Shown here: piece by piece, positions 17,085-26,430 of the stretch
Numbering within the stretch: the first letter of the stretch is position 1
Layout: each line of letters begins with the position of its first letter
Assembly: GCF_026013365.1 (NCBI RefSeq)
Contig: NZ_JAPDOE010000015.1
Coordinates: 45,857 to 109,856, forward strand
Direction: 5' to 3'
Origin: Paenibacillus sp. LS1
GTDB lineage: Bacteria > Bacillota > Bacilli > Paenibacillales > Paenibacillaceae
Length of the DNA stretch: 64,000 bases
Made by a program: the position numbers and the translations under genes
The notes under the pieces: model-generated
Database searches by the model: none
Told to the model about the DNA's origin: nothing
What the model saw: the letters and a program-made list of their open reading frames with translations, nothing else

Positions 17085-18539
17085 TTACCACCAACGGTAA
17101 CCGTCTACTGCTGTCAGGCGATCTGCTGACTCTGGTCCATGCGAACCTGCACTGTACGTATCCAGTGGCACGCTGCCCGCTTCGAATGCTTCCTGAATCG
17201 GTTGCACCCATTGCCATGCCAGCTCCACTTCGTTCCAGTGAGCGAAGAAGGTGGAATCTCCACGCATCGCATCAAAGATCAGATTCTCGTAAGCTTCAGG
17301 AATGTTACGTTTACCCGAGTTGAAGGTCATATGCATTGGTTCCACTTCACCATGGTTCAATGGATTCTTCGCATTTAATTGAAGCGAGATGCTTTCTCCT
17401 GGACCAATCTCAATCGTCAGCAGGTTAGGTTCCGTTGTATTTTCGGATTCATGGCCGGTCTTCAGTGGAGCCTTGAATTCAACAACGATTCGGGTGGATT
17501 TTTCAGCCAGGCGTTTACCTGTACGGATGTAAAATGGAACCTCGCTCCAGAATGGATCATCGATCCACAGTCTCGCGGCAACATACGTCTCGTTCTGAGA
17601 TCCAGCAGGGATGCCAGGCTCGTCCAGATATCCAACAACCGAAGCACCTTGCAACTCGCCTGCAGCATATTGCGCACGAACAACTTCAGAAGCGACGTTT
17701 TCTTTTGTCAAAGGACGAAGCGCTTCAGCAATCTTTTGCTTTTTGAATTGAATCTCTTCCGGTGTGCAGCGTTTTGGCAAATGCAAACCAATCATCATCA
17801 GCAACTGAAGCATATGGTTTTGGAACATGTCTCGCAGGGCACCGCTTTGGTCGTAATACGCGGCACGTTCTTCAACACCCACCGTCTCGCTTGCAGTAAT
17901 CTGTACATTGGCGATATAGCGGTTAGACCACAGCGCCTGAATCACAGGATTTGCATAGGTGAGCGTCTCAATATTTTGAACCATTGGTTTACCAAGGAAA
18001 TGGTCAATGCGATAGATTTCTTCTTCCGCAAAGGTATTGCTCAATTTTTCGTTCAGATCACGAGCTGATTGCAGGTCGTGTCCGAATGGTTTTTCGATAA
18101 TCAGTTTCTTCCAGCCTTTGGTGTTACCCAGGCTACTTTCCTGAATGTTCAATGCAATTGGTTCAAAGAATTCCGGTGCGACCGACATGTAGAACATGCG
18201 ATTTTCGGGAATGTTAAGCTCTTGTTCACGCTGTTGAACCAGTTCCAATAGTTTGGTGTAATCTTCAAGCTTCGTATTATTTAAAGAACAATAACGGAAA
18301 GCGCCAATGAAATCACGAACCTGAGATGCTTCTTCCGGCGTCTGACGTGAGAATTCATGCAGTGACTTTTCAACATTCGCCTGGAATTCTGTATCCGACA
18401 ATTCACGTCGTCCCAACCCGATAACGGAGAAGGATTTCGGCATTTTCTGATCCATGTACAAGTTATATAATGCAGGGTAAATCTTGCGTTTGGCTAAATC
18501 GCCTGTTGCCCCGAACAGGACAAATGTCATTGCATCCAT
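17085..18539 (-). CDS. zwf: Glucose-6-phosphate dehydrogenase
   Basis: A 484-residue enzyme that oxidises glucose-6-phosphate with NADP. The coenzyme motif FGATGDLAKRK is at residues 8-18, the active site RIDHFLGKPMVQN near residue 177 and the IIEKPFGHDL stretch near 147. It starts at ATG 18539 with GGAGGCACTCC upstream. With gnd and fsa it makes an oxidative pentose phosphate set on one strand. A second, clearly distinct zwf lies at 49152-50702. Confidence 0.94.
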   Translation of the reverse strand: MDAMTFVLFGATGDLAKRKIYPALYNLYMDQKMPKSFSVIGLGRRELSDTEFQANVEKSLHEFSRQTPEEASQVRDFIGAFRYCSLNNTKLEDYTKLLELVQQREQELNIPENRMFYMSVAPEFFEPIALNIQESSLGNTKGWKKLIIEKPFGHDLQSARDLNEKLSNTFAEEEIYRIDHFLGKPMVQNIETLTYANPVIQALWSNRYIANVQITASETVGVEERAAYYDQSGALRDMFQNHMLQLLMMIGLHLPKRCTPEEIQFKKQKIAEALRPLTKENVASEVVRAQYAAGELQGASVVGYLDEPGIPAGSQNETYVAARLWIDDPFWSEVPFYIRTGKRLAEKSTRIVVEFKAPLKTGHESENTTEPNLLTIEIGPGESISLQLNAKNPLNHGEVEPMHMTFNSGKRNIPEAYENLIFDAMRGDSTFFAHWNEVELAWQWVQPIQEAFEAGSVPLDTYSAGSHGPESADRLTAVDGYRWW

Positions 18540-18954
18540 TGGAGTGCCTCCTGTGATCTGTGCAGTATAGTATATGATGTTGCAAAATGTTCAAATCCAA
18601 GCATGACAAAAGACGGAATAAGTGGGTGTGTTCCCCGCCTTGCCTCCGTTTATATAGCGCACCTGAATTCAACCATGGAACATTCCTTCTCTCCACAACC
18701 TGTTTTTAGGTTATAAATTGTAACCATTTGAATTAACGTTACCCATATTACACCTGTCGTCACAATTCGTCAACAATCGTGTCGAACCTGTGAACTCCAG
18801 TGTTTATAGGGTTTTTATTTGATGATAACGCTTTATGTGGTAACATTAAGAACAATTGGTATGTGACATTTTACACATATGGCCTGTGGACATGTAGGTT
18901 ACAATAAGTATACTAATGATATTACAAGCAATATTAAATCAAAGGAGTACAATC
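18540..18954. other. Divergent promoter region between zwf and the HxlR regulator
   Basis: About 415 bases without a gene. AT-rich, containing a short CACAATTCGTCAACAATCGTG repeat-like tract and TGATAACGCTTTAT, a poor (12 of 14) cre-like match. No palindrome strong enough to call an HxlR operator. Confidence 0.4.
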
Positions 18955-19275
18955 ATGAGCGATGATGAGAATGCCAAGCAAATATGCACAAAAGTGGAAC
19001 AATCTTATCAGATCATTGGCCGAAAATGGGTAGCCCTCATTATTCATGCGTTGATGGAGGAACCCAAACGTTTCAGTGAGATTCACGCTTATATCCCTGA
19101 CTTGAGCAAACGTGTGTTAAATGAGCGAATGAAGGAATTGGAGGAAGAAGGACTTGTGGTTCGCCATGTGGTCACGGAACGTCCAGTTCGAACTGAATAT
19201 ATGTTGTCACGAAAAGGCACGGAACTGGGGAGAGCGCTAAGCGCCGTGGAACGTTGGGCTGATAAGTGGCTGTAA
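18955..19275 (+). CDS. HxlR family transcriptional regulator
   Basis: A 106-residue winged-helix protein. It has the family's conserved N-terminal cysteine (QICTKVEQ), the IIGRKWVALIIHALM helix, RFSEIHAYIPDLSKRVLNERMKELEEEGLV recognition region and ERPVRTEYMLSRKG wing. HxlR regulators often sense electrophiles or disulphide stress through that cysteine. The ATG at 18955 has AAAGGAG 8 bases upstream. No obvious partner gene adjoins it: zwf is divergent and an AraC gene is convergent, so its target is unknown. Confidence 0.88.
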   Translation: MSDDENAKQICTKVEQSYQIIGRKWVALIIHALMEEPKRFSEIHAYIPDLSKRVLNERMKELEEEGLVVRHVVTERPVRTEYMLSRKGTELGRALSAVERWADKWL

Positions 19276-19323
19276 CATTTTGAGGAATCATTATGGTTTA
19301 TTTGCTTGAAGGTGACGCTGTGT

Positions 19324-19388
19324 AATCCCGGAGGTGGAGTATCGCATTTAGCAAATGGCTAGTGCAATCCGCATCCGGGATTTTTTCA
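19324..19388 (+). terminator. Terminator after the HxlR gene
   Basis: AATCCCGGA / TCCGGGATT arms 40 bases apart with weaker inner pairing, followed directly by TTTTTT. The long loop makes it atypical, but the T run is good. Confidence 0.6.
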
Positions 19389-19449
19389 CTTCCAACGGTG
19401 AATACTAATTGTATATAGAGACGTAATAACGCTATTTTTTCAATCCAAA

Positions 19450-20322
19450 TTAATGCTTACTGCTCCGTTCAAATTGTTGTCGATACTGCAGCGGGGTTGT
19501 CCCGGCAGATTTGCGAAATAATTGGATGAAATACGAGCCATTCGGAAATCCGGCACGTCTGCCAATCTCCTCCACCGAAAGTGTTGTTGTCTCAAGGAGC
19601 AAGTAGGCTTGCTTCAACCTTCGAGCTGTAACGTAATCCGTAATGCTGCTACCTGTCTCTTGATGAAAAATGCGGGAAGCATACGATTTGGACAGATGAA
19701 CATCTGCCGCCATCTGATCCAATCTCATCTCATATTCGAAATGCTCTTCAATCCATCGCATCATCTTCTCCGAGTGTCTCAGATGACGTGAATCCGTTAA
19801 CTGTGATAGCGCTTCATCTGCTCCCTCTTTTTGTTGATCCAAGACACTCAATATCTGAAGCAAAAACAGCACCGATTCCTCCCATTCTCCCCCAACACGA
19901 CTACGAGACTGATTGTAGCTCTCATACATCCAATCCAGTTGATCCATGTGGGAACTCAGGTTAAAAACTTGCTGCTGATTGCGCCCATTCCACAATCTCG
20001 AAAAAAAAGAACGCCGATGCGGGAACGCTTGCAGATAACGATCCATGACTATAGGCTCTACATAGAAGATATTTCGCTCATACGGGGTATTGGGATGAAC
20101 TTCTGCATAGACATGATGCAATTGATAAGGTTGGAAAAAGAACAGCATGCCTTGGCGAATCGGATAGGTATGATTGTTAACGACTACTATTCCCTCACCT
20201 TGATGAACGTATAGAAATTCTCCACATTGATGCCAATGATAATATCCTTTGAAATGGTCTACAGACTTGATTTGATAATCCCACGCTAACGTAGATCCTC
20301 CAAATTCGACACGCTCCAACAT
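19450..20322 (-). CDS. AraC family transcriptional regulator with cupin sensor
   Basis: A 290-residue regulator. Residues about 15-105 form a cupin-like sugar-sensing domain (HWHQCGEFLYVHQGEGIVVV and IRQGMLFFFQPYQLHHV); residues about 185-285 hold two helix-turn-helix units with SKSYASRIFHQETG and the family signature GFPNGSYFIQLFRKSAGTTPLQYR. It is divergent from the GH88 gene, which it probably activates in response to an unsaturated uronide or related sugar. The start at 20322 has AGGAGAGGG upstream. Confidence 0.88.
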   Translation of the reverse strand: MLERVEFGGSTLAWDYQIKSVDHFKGYYHWHQCGEFLYVHQGEGIVVVNNHTYPIRQGMLFFFQPYQLHHVYAEVHPNTPYERNIFYVEPIVMDRYLQAFPHRRSFFSRLWNGRNQQQVFNLSSHMDQLDWMYESYNQSRSRVGGEWEESVLFLLQILSVLDQQKEGADEALSQLTDSRHLRHSEKMMRWIEEHFEYEMRLDQMAADVHLSKSYASRIFHQETGSSITDYVTARRLKQAYLLLETTTLSVEEIGRRAGFPNGSYFIQLFRKSAGTTPLQYRQQFERSSKH

Positions 20323-20463
20323 CCCTGTTCACCCTCTCCTATGATGACAACAGAACAACATTTCTTCATATCCTAACACAACTTTGTGTGAATGAAAAAA
20401 GATATACTGAGCACATGAGAACGCGTTATCTTACTTTCGAATTCTACACTCAGGAGGCTGGAT

Positions 20464-21591
20464 ATGACTAAACCAGGATCGGCTGTTACAACCACATATT
20501 GGAAAGAAGTAATGCAGAGATTGGAACGAAAATTAGGTGAAATGAAAGAACATATTGGAGATAAATGCCCTCATTTTGCAGGGAAAGACGGCAAGTATGA
20601 TAACATCAATACCGACTGGTGGGCTTCCGGTTTCTGGCCTGGCATGTTATGGATTATGTATGATATGACGGGTGAACAATCCTATCGGGATACGGCATGG
20701 TCGTGGGATGAGATGCTGGAGCAATGGTTTGTTAAACCTACCGTGGAGCTTCATCATGATGTGGGCTTCCAGTTCCTCTCCACCGCTGTTATCAAACACA
20801 AGATCACAGGTGACGAGGATGCGCTCAGACGTGGTCTGGAGGCAGCCAATTTCCTCGCAGGTCGTTACAATCCGGCAGGGAAATTCATTCGAGCCTGGAA
20901 TGAGGATAAATACGGTTGGGCCATCATTGATTGCATGCTGAATATCTCTCTGTTGTTCTGGGCCTCTGAAGTGACGGGTGACCCTCGGTACAGACATATT
21001 GCCTTCAATCATGCCGAAACGACCATGCAATATGGTGTCCGACAAGATGGATCGACCAAACATATCATCTCCTTTGATCCAGAAGATGGACGATATATTG
21101 AATGTTTTGGTGGTCAAGGATATGCCCCGGATTCATCATGGAGTCGAGGTACATCATGGGGTCTCTATGGATTCGCCAACACGTATCGGTATACCCAGGA
21201 TGAACGATTCCTGAACACAGCGAAACGGATCGCACATTACTTTATTGCTGCGCTGCCAGAGGATCATGTCCCCTACTGGGATTTCAGACTTCCGACGCTG
21301 GAAGGCCAGTCCCGCGACAGTTCCGCCGCAGCCATTGGTGCATCCGGTCTTCTAGAGCTGGCCGCCGTCGTTCCCGAAGGCGAGAAACGCCTTTACACAA
21401 ATGCAGCTGAACGTATCCTTCGTTCTTTAACCGAGAACTATGCTGTCTGGGATCAACCCGAGCGTGAATCGATTTTGTTGCACGCTACAGGCAGCGGTAA
21501 TTCCTTCATCTATGTCTCTCTGATCTATGGGGATTATTATTATCTGGAAGCGGTTGCGAAGTTAAATGGATGGAAGCACCGGGTTTACTGA
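20464..21591 (+). CDS. Glycoside hydrolase family 88 (unsaturated glucuronyl hydrolase-like)
   Basis: A 375-residue cytoplasmic alpha/alpha-barrel protein. The segments DWWASGFWPGMLWIMYD, HDVGFQF, DSSWSRGTSWGLYGFA and RDSSAAAIGASGLLELA are hallmarks of GH88, including the catalytic aspartate region (HDVG). These enzymes hydrate the double bond of unsaturated uronic acids released by polysaccharide lyases (hyaluronan, chondroitin, pectin or gellan fragments). GH105 is related, but the motifs fit GH88 better. There is no signal peptide, so it would act on imported oligosaccharide. AGGAGG precedes ATG 20464. The AraC gene is divergent; no transporter is adjacent. Confidence 0.88.
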   Translation: MTKPGSAVTTTYWKEVMQRLERKLGEMKEHIGDKCPHFAGKDGKYDNINTDWWASGFWPGMLWIMYDMTGEQSYRDTAWSWDEMLEQWFVKPTVELHHDVGFQFLSTAVIKHKITGDEDALRRGLEAANFLAGRYNPAGKFIRAWNEDKYGWAIIDCMLNISLLFWASEVTGDPRYRHIAFNHAETTMQYGVRQDGSTKHIISFDPEDGRYIECFGGQGYAPDSSWSRGTSWGLYGFANTYRYTQDERFLNTAKRIAHYFIAALPEDHVPYWDFRLPTLEGQSRDSSAAAIGASGLLELAAVVPEGEKRLYTNAAERILRSLTENYAVWDQPERESILLHATGSGNSFIYVSLIYGDYYYLEAVAKLNGWKHRVY

Positions 21592-21626
21592 TTTTGGTGG
21601 TGATGTAGGTGTAATCGACCTAAAAC

Positions 21627-21668
21627 AAAAAAAGATGCCGATCTCACTGTATTGTGAGGGGGCATCCT
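21627..21668. terminator. Terminator between GH88 and the oxidoreductase gene
   Basis: Stem GATGCC..CTCAC / GTGAG..GGCATC; A7 on the left serves the minus-strand gene as a U run, while the plus side has CTTTT. Confidence 0.7.
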
Positions 21669-21683
21669 TTTCACGTAAAAAAA

Positions 21684-22841
21684 CTACGAATCCAACTTGC
21701 TACCCAGCGTAATACTCGAATCCTCGAAGTTCTCTACCGTCGTCTTCTTTTCATAAAAGTGTACGGCATGTTGCATAATTCCTTCTCTTGTGTAAAACGC
21801 GTCTTCCGACCCTATTGGAAAAATAACCTTTTCTCCCGTGCTTGCCGACTTATAGATACCCACAATCAGTTCAAGCGTATTTCGACCACTTTCTCCATCT
21901 ACTAGAAGGGGTGATCCTGTCTCAATAGCGTTTAACACATTCTCAACTTGCCCAGCGTGACCGACATGAACAACATCCGGTAATTCGTCAGCCAGCTTCT
22001 GAATCTGCTGTTCCAGCTCTTGATTGGATTCCGGAAATCCGTTACTCCGTGCAGTAGAAGCTACCACTTTCCACGGTGCAGATACCCGGGCTTCTTTGCC
22101 CTGAAAAATTAACTGCTGCTCCTCTCCGTGATGCACGACCGAACTGGTAATCATGCCAAGCGCCCCTTCCTGGAAGCGAAGCATCGCCATGGATATATCC
22201 TCAACTTCGGCATTATCATGTGCCGTATTCGCCATCATCGCCTGCAATTCCACTGGAGGTCCCATCATCCAAAGCATGGCATCAATATGATGCACTGCAT
22301 GATTGAGGGTGCAGCCTCCGCCTTCTTTTTCCCATGTTCCGCGCCACCACAGATCATAATAATTGTGGCCCCGCCACCAGAAAGAATCAACCTGCACATG
22401 TAAAATGGGGCCCATCTGTTTACTGTCCAGCACACCTTTCAGCTTCATCATCGGTGTCGTAAACCGATTCTGAGCTACAACGGATAGTAGCTTGCCACTT
22501 GCTTGCGCTGCTCTCAGCATCAGATCTGCTTCCTCCAGAGAAGATGCCATCGGCTTTTCGACCAGCACATGCGCACCTGCTTGCATGAAATCACACGCAA
22601 TTGGAGCATGTGTATACGGCGGCGTACAGACTGAAACCAGATCAATGTTTTGGGCAAGTAACTCTGTGTAATCCCTGATCGCTTGTGCACCTTCCAGTCC
22701 ATATTCGTTAATTCGCTTCTGCGCTTTATCCACGTACATGTCGACCACAGCAACAATCTGACATCGCTCAGGAAATGCCAAATATGCTGAGATATGCGCT
22801 CCACTAATTGCACCTGCTCCGATAATCGCCACTTTCAACAT
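21684..22841 (-). CDS. Gfo/Idh/MocA family oxidoreductase
   Basis: A 385-residue NAD(P)-dependent sugar or cyclitol dehydrogenase. The N-terminal Rossmann fold is IIGAGAISGAH (residues 6-16) and the diagnostic HVLVEKPMASSLEEADLM (residues 90-107) carries the catalytic lysine of EKP. The C-terminal substrate domain contains GGGCTLNHAVHHIDAMLWM near residue 175. Substrate is not predictable. It is divergent from an AraC regulator (22950) and convergent with the GH88 gene, suggesting a shared carbohydrate-use island. Confidence 0.88.
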   Translation of the reverse strand: MLKVAIIGAGAISGAHISAYLAFPERCQIVAVVDMYVDKAQKRINEYGLEGAQAIRDYTELLAQNIDLVSVCTPPYTHAPIACDFMQAGAHVLVEKPMASSLEEADLMLRAAQASGKLLSVVAQNRFTTPMMKLKGVLDSKQMGPILHVQVDSFWWRGHNYYDLWWRGTWEKEGGGCTLNHAVHHIDAMLWMMGPPVELQAMMANTAHDNAEVEDISMAMLRFQEGALGMITSSVVHHGEEQQLIFQGKEARVSAPWKVVASTARSNGFPESNQELEQQIQKLADELPDVVHVGHAGQVENVLNAIETGSPLLVDGESGRNTLELIVGIYKSASTGEKVIFPIGSEDAFYTREGIMQHAVHFYEKKTTVENFEDSSITLGSKLDS

Positions 22842-22880
22842 CGTTACATACCTCCCTTATTCCCTTCACAATACACAATA

Positions 22881-22894
22881 ATAAAGCGCTTTTA
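22881..22894. promoter_or_regulatory. Weak cre-like palindrome in a divergent promoter region
   Basis: ATAAAGCGCTTTTA, 11 of 14 positions of the cre consensus, lies between the oxidoreductase and the AraC gene. Plausible for catabolite repression of a sugar gene, but not strong. Confidence 0.3.
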
Positions 22895-22949
22895 TGCGTT
22901 CATCTTGTGCTAAAATAAAACTATCTTGCGCATGTTAAGGGAGGCATTC

Positions 22950-23825
22950 ATGATGTCCATCATCCTGGGAGAACAATTTAATCTGGCCTGTCGTCGTGCA
23001 TCCAACACTACGTTTCGCGAAGTGTTTCATGCTCATTCGCAGATGGAGATAACCTATATCCACGAGGGATATGGGCAGTTGATCACCGAAGGGCAGGTTT
23101 TCTCTCTTGAACCTGGTATGCTCATGATTTTTCGACCTTTTCAATTGCATCACGTCCAGATTCAAGTATCCAGACAGCAGCCTTTCATTCGAAATGTACT
23201 CATGGTTGAGCTTGATATATTGAAGGCACTTTGGTCGCATTTTGTGGCGACTCACCACTTCATACAAGATCTGCTGGGAGAGCAATCCCCCATTCAGCCG
23301 ATCCGACTTGCTGACACTTCCCCACTCGTTCAACGAATGGAGCAATATGCAGATACATATCCAGGTCTGCTTCCCCACGAAGTAGAGGAGGATACACACC
23401 TCTTTTTATTGGATCTGTTCGCACAGCTTCGCTATCTGTGGCAAGATGGGCAGCAGCGCCGCTCCCAGGATGTACTCTCGTCCAGTGCAAGCGTTCTTCA
23501 ACCTCATGCCGAAGCCATCATGCAATGGATTGAACAGCATTACCATGAGCCTTTTCGTTTGGAGGATATCGCAGATACACTTCATTTATCTCCCTATCAT
23601 CTGTCTCATGTTTTCAAAAAAGCGACCGGAACCACAATCGTTGCTTATGCTCAAGCCACCCGCATTCGTCATGCCTGTGTGCTGCTCACCCGTTCCTCGC
23701 TCACGGTTCCCGAAATTGGTCACCGTGTTGGTATGACCAGCCCCTCCTACTTTTGCAAAGTATTCCGTACTGCCACAGGATCTACACCACATCAATATCG
23801 GCTGAAAGTGCAGGGGAGAGGATGA
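22950..23825 (+). CDS. AraC family transcriptional regulator with cupin sensor
   Basis: A 291-residue regulator similar in layout to the one at 19450. The cupin part has HAHSQMEITYIHEGYGQLI and LEPGMLMIFRPFQLHHV; the C-terminal double helix-turn-helix has LSPYHLSHVFKKATG and VGMTSPSYFCKVFRTATGSTPHQYR. AAGGGAGG is 5 bases from ATG 22950 and 8 from the second ATG at 22953, so either can start. It likely controls the divergent Gfo/Idh/MocA gene. Confidence 0.88.
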   Translation: MMSIILGEQFNLACRRASNTTFREVFHAHSQMEITYIHEGYGQLITEGQVFSLEPGMLMIFRPFQLHHVQIQVSRQQPFIRNVLMVELDILKALWSHFVATHHFIQDLLGEQSPIQPIRLADTSPLVQRMEQYADTYPGLLPHEVEEDTHLFLLDLFAQLRYLWQDGQQRRSQDVLSSSASVLQPHAEAIMQWIEQHYHEPFRLEDIADTLHLSPYHLSHVFKKATGTTIVAYAQATRIRHACVLLTRSSLTVPEIGHRVGMTSPSYFCKVFRTATGSTPHQYRLKVQGRG

Positions 23826-24067
23826 CATACCAAAAAACCTATCCCTTATCTCCGCTTAAGCAGGAATAGGCCTACATATCAACCTTCAATCCATTTGATC
23901 AAAATGTAAACTGAACAATATAGATCTTCATGACTCTTAATATCTCATTTAAGAAAACTAATTTATCTCATTAGTGTGCTTTTTGAGCTTTCTATAAAAT
24001 CACTATTATTTCTAAACATCTTTATTCTCACGTCCTTTCTAAGTTTTTTTTCCTATATAATCTTTTT

Positions 24068-24547
24068 TTAGTACAACTGCAATTGTTCTATCTGTCTCTC
24101 TGCAATGTACCTATAGGGCTCACATAAGTCGTTTATCTTTTGAATCAACAAGGGATCTTCTAAACGCTTTTCGTCTGCATCGATTTCCCTCCATATGTCA
24201 TAAAAATTCAAATCATAATGTATGGAGGATCCCGTCGCTGGGTCATCTTCATTACTTAATTTATCAATGATATTGCGTAGACTTAATCTATTTTCGATAA
24301 ATTGTAGGTAATAATAACCAACCGTAGCATCACTAGATGAGAAGTTATTTTCCACGTAAAAGCGTCCTTCCATCCTAATCTCACTCAAAGCTATAACCAG
24401 TTCCACGATATCTTTGGCTAAAGAAACGTCATAGATCCAATATTCAACTTTGCTCTTAGTTAGGATCTGTCCATCTGCCCAGCACTGCCAATCTTCTTTA
24501 GAATAATATCCACTCTCACATGCTATGTACAAATAATCTGCGATCAT
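24068..24547 (-). CDS. Hypothetical protein, possible immunity protein
   Basis: A 159-residue soluble acidic protein beginning MIADYLYIACESGYYSKEDW, rich in aromatic residues and with a mixed helical pattern. No catalytic motif or membrane segment is visible and I do not recognise a family. AGGAGG lies 9 bases before ATG 24547, which decides the start over an upstream in-frame one. It is the last gene of a minus-strand series of small proteins that includes a SUKH protein and a barstar relic, so an immunity role is a contextual inference. Confidence 0.6.
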   Translation of the reverse strand: MIADYLYIACESGYYSKEDWQCWADGQILTKSKVEYWIYDVSLAKDIVELVIALSEIRMEGRFYVENNFSSSDATVGYYYLQFIENRLSLRNIIDKLSNEDDPATGSSIHYDLNFYDIWREIDADEKRLEDPLLIQKINDLCEPYRYIAERQIEQLQLY

Positions 24548-24617
24548 GATAAATTGCCTCCTAAAAAAACTTTGAAAATACACCCCGAAACCCATACAAT
24601 TTGAGTTACAAAATTGA

Positions 24618-25016
24618 TTAATCTATTATTTGCTTATCCGGATTGATTGGGTCTTCTAGATGAATTCCGTTAGCCGTAATACTTGTTATTACCTCAACCG
24701 ATTCGTTATCTTTATTCGCTGAATACGCAGAAAAGGTAAACAGATACGTGCCCTCTGCCAACTCATCCACTTTCAAATAATTAATGCTATCGTTTGGTAT
24801 ATAGCCGCTTGGCTCCATCCGAATAGATTCAACATTAGAGAACACAATACATCCATTATTAATATCTTCGTCAGAATAATAATCCCACTGGTTCGTTCTA
24901 ACTCTAGATATCGTGGTCACTTGTATTCTCACTTCCGAATTCCAGCCATCCATGATGATTTTTTTACAACCGCGATCACCAAGATAGATGGTTTGGATAA
25001 ACGCATTAGGATGCAT
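24618..25016 (-). CDS. Hypothetical protein, possibly DUF6258-like
   Basis: A 132-residue soluble protein. Its N-terminus FIQTIYLGDRGCKKIIMDGWNSEVRIQV and following beta-rich pattern recall a family of small Bacillus proteins that I think is DUF6258, but I cannot confirm the number. It reads as an all-beta domain with a YLFTFSAYSAN strand near residue 100. GGGAG 9 bases upstream favours ATG 25016 over ATG 25034. It sits between two other immunity-like genes on the same strand. Confidence 0.6.
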   Translation of the reverse strand: MHPNAFIQTIYLGDRGCKKIIMDGWNSEVRIQVTTISRVRTNQWDYYSDEDINNGCIVFSNVESIRMEPSGYIPNDSINYLKVDELAEGTYLFTFSAYSANKDNESVEVITSITANGIHLEDPINPDKQIID

Positions 25017-25051
25017 GAAGTTCAACTCCCTCATTTTCTTTGCTTAGATGC

Positions 25052-25906
25052 TCAAATTGTTTTGATCATTTTTTTCCACGTTCTTTGAAAGGCTCGGAAA
25101 CTATCTGCCACTTTATAAAGCCCCTCATCAAGGGTGGGCTCCTCATAATCCATGTCCTTCCAATAATAAATCCTCTCCAGATCGTCCATCAAAACCTTGC
25201 CTCCCTCAGCAGCTTCTCCGATGAGACCGTACCCGGTTGGAAATTCATCCTTAAAGGCATTCCAATACGCCAGATCATAACGTTTCTCTACCTGAACACC
25301 AAATATAACGTGTAGTGGAATAACCTCATTCAATTCTTCTACTGCAAACGTACAGTAGTGAACCAGTACCTTACCTCCATTATTCTCTCTTAGGAATGTT
25401 CTGTAGCCTATAGGGAGTTCTTTATTTAACTTTTGCTCCAGGTCATCTATCATCTCATCGGTAGCGTAACCGAAGCTTCTAAGAAAAATCGTTTGTCCTC
25501 CCTCAATCGCTTGCATATATTTCTCAAGTTCATCTATGAACCGTGTTACATCTTCTTCGCTCGGATCATTGGGACTGAACAACCATTTGACATACTTACA
25601 TTTCGTCACCTGTTCCATTGTCCGCCAATGAAAAGGTGGCGTTTTTAACATATAGGATAAACAACGCTCCCATATCCAGTCCTTCTTTTGCTCTAACCAG
25701 TTGGACCAACGCTCTTTCTTATTTACATCTTTAGCCGCCTGAAGCTCCACGATCGTTTTCAATACACGCTGAGCCAGCTCCGCAGCAAAAGGGCTACCTT
25801 GTATATGATAATCTGAAGGACTCAGATTGAATTTCGCTTCAAGCAATACTCTATGGAGGGCAAGGAGTTCGGTCTCTTCCTCAACCAGCAGTTTAGATTT
25901 ATTCAC
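25052..25906 (-). CDS. SMI1/KNR4 (SUKH) family protein with N-terminal extension
   Basis: A 284-residue protein. The C-terminal half, from about residue 140, is a SUKH domain: the pattern IDDLEQKLNKELPIGYRTFL followed by RENNGGK is the family signature. In bacteria SUKH proteins are common immunity proteins against polymorphic toxins. The N-terminal 130 residues, with tryptophan-rich helices, are not recognised. The start is GTG 25906 with AGGAGG 8 bases upstream; it directly follows a TAG that ends a relic reading frame, so it was once the second gene of a coupled pair. Confidence 0.75.
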   Translation of the reverse strand: MNKSKLLVEEETELLALHRVLLEAKFNLSPSDYHIQGSPFAAELAQRVLKTIVELQAAKDVNKKERWSNWLEQKKDWIWERCLSYMLKTPPFHWRTMEQVTKCKYVKWLFSPNDPSEEDVTRFIDELEKYMQAIEGGQTIFLRSFGYATDEMIDDLEQKLNKELPIGYRTFLRENNGGKVLVHYCTFAVEELNEVIPLHVIFGVQVEKRYDLAYWNAFKDEFPTGYGLIGEAAEGGKVLMDDLERIYYWKDMDYEEPTLDEGLYKVADSFRAFQRTWKKMIKTI

Positions 25907-26104
25907 CTAGATTACCTCCTCATTTTCACCAGTGGTTATACACAACATTGCAACCAGCTTCCAATCTAAATATTCTAAATTGACTCTCTGTGATTCTGGG
26001 TACAGCCCATCCATATCCTCAAGTGAAATATTCGCACAATCCTCCCCAACATTTCATAGATTTTGGATACACCATTCGCTCCGAACTCATGCTGATCATC
26101 ACCG
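25907..26104 (-). pseudogene. Frameshifted gene relic upstream of the SUKH gene
   Basis: Two coding-like frames join here. One ends with ...FGANGVSKIYEML(G) and the next continues EDCANISLEDMDGLYPESQR and later NLEYLDWKLVAMLC, ending at TAG 25907-25909 right before the SUKH start. The switch falls in a GGGG run (about 26050), consistent with loss of one G. The 5' end has further stops and no clear start. No family recognised. Composition and gene-to-gene spacing look like a former member of the immunity series. Confidence 0.5.
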
Positions 26105-26157
26105 TTTTCTCATCGTTATGTACTGTGTCTATACGCTTTGTATTATTTAAACCTTCG

Positions 26158-26430
26158 CTATGTTCGAGTCTGCTCTAAGCTTCTACCGATCCTAATCAGT
26201 AACTGAATATGCTCATCACGTAAATGTTCATGCAATCCATCAACCTCATCATCTAGAAAATTATGGCCGATCTGTTCCAGACATGTAGATAAGATAGCCA
26301 TCAAACCGTATGGATTATATTGCTCCCAACCTTCATCTAAATTCCCCCAGTTCTCAATCACTTTAAGAAAACTTGCAAAGTCATGAACACCTTCAAACGG
26401 TTTATTCCAATCTGCATCACCAGCATTCAT
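26158..26430 (-). CDS. Small hypothetical protein coupled to the barstar relic
   Basis: A 90-residue acidic, mainly helical protein starting MNAGDADWNKPFEGVHDF. No family recognised. Its ATG (26428-26430) overlaps the stop codon of the reconstructed barstar gene as TAATG, and GGGAG lies 8 bases upstream inside that gene. This start is preferred over an ATG 15 bases further up. The overlap shows it was translated together with a barstar-type inhibitor. It may itself be an immunity-type protein, by context only. Confidence 0.55.
   Translation of the reverse strand: MNAGDADWNKPFEGVHDFASFLKVIENWGNLDEGWEQYNPYGLMAILSTCLEQIGHNFLDDEVDGLHEHLRDEHIQLLIRIGRSLEQTRT

Noticed and set aside
17379..18068. 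229-codon open frame antisense to zwf
   Set aside because: Same reason: coding pattern belongs to zwf on the other strand.
18827..18840. cre-like TGATAACGCTTTAT upstream of the HxlR gene
   Set aside because: Only 12 of 14 matches with a disrupted arm, and no catabolic target gene.
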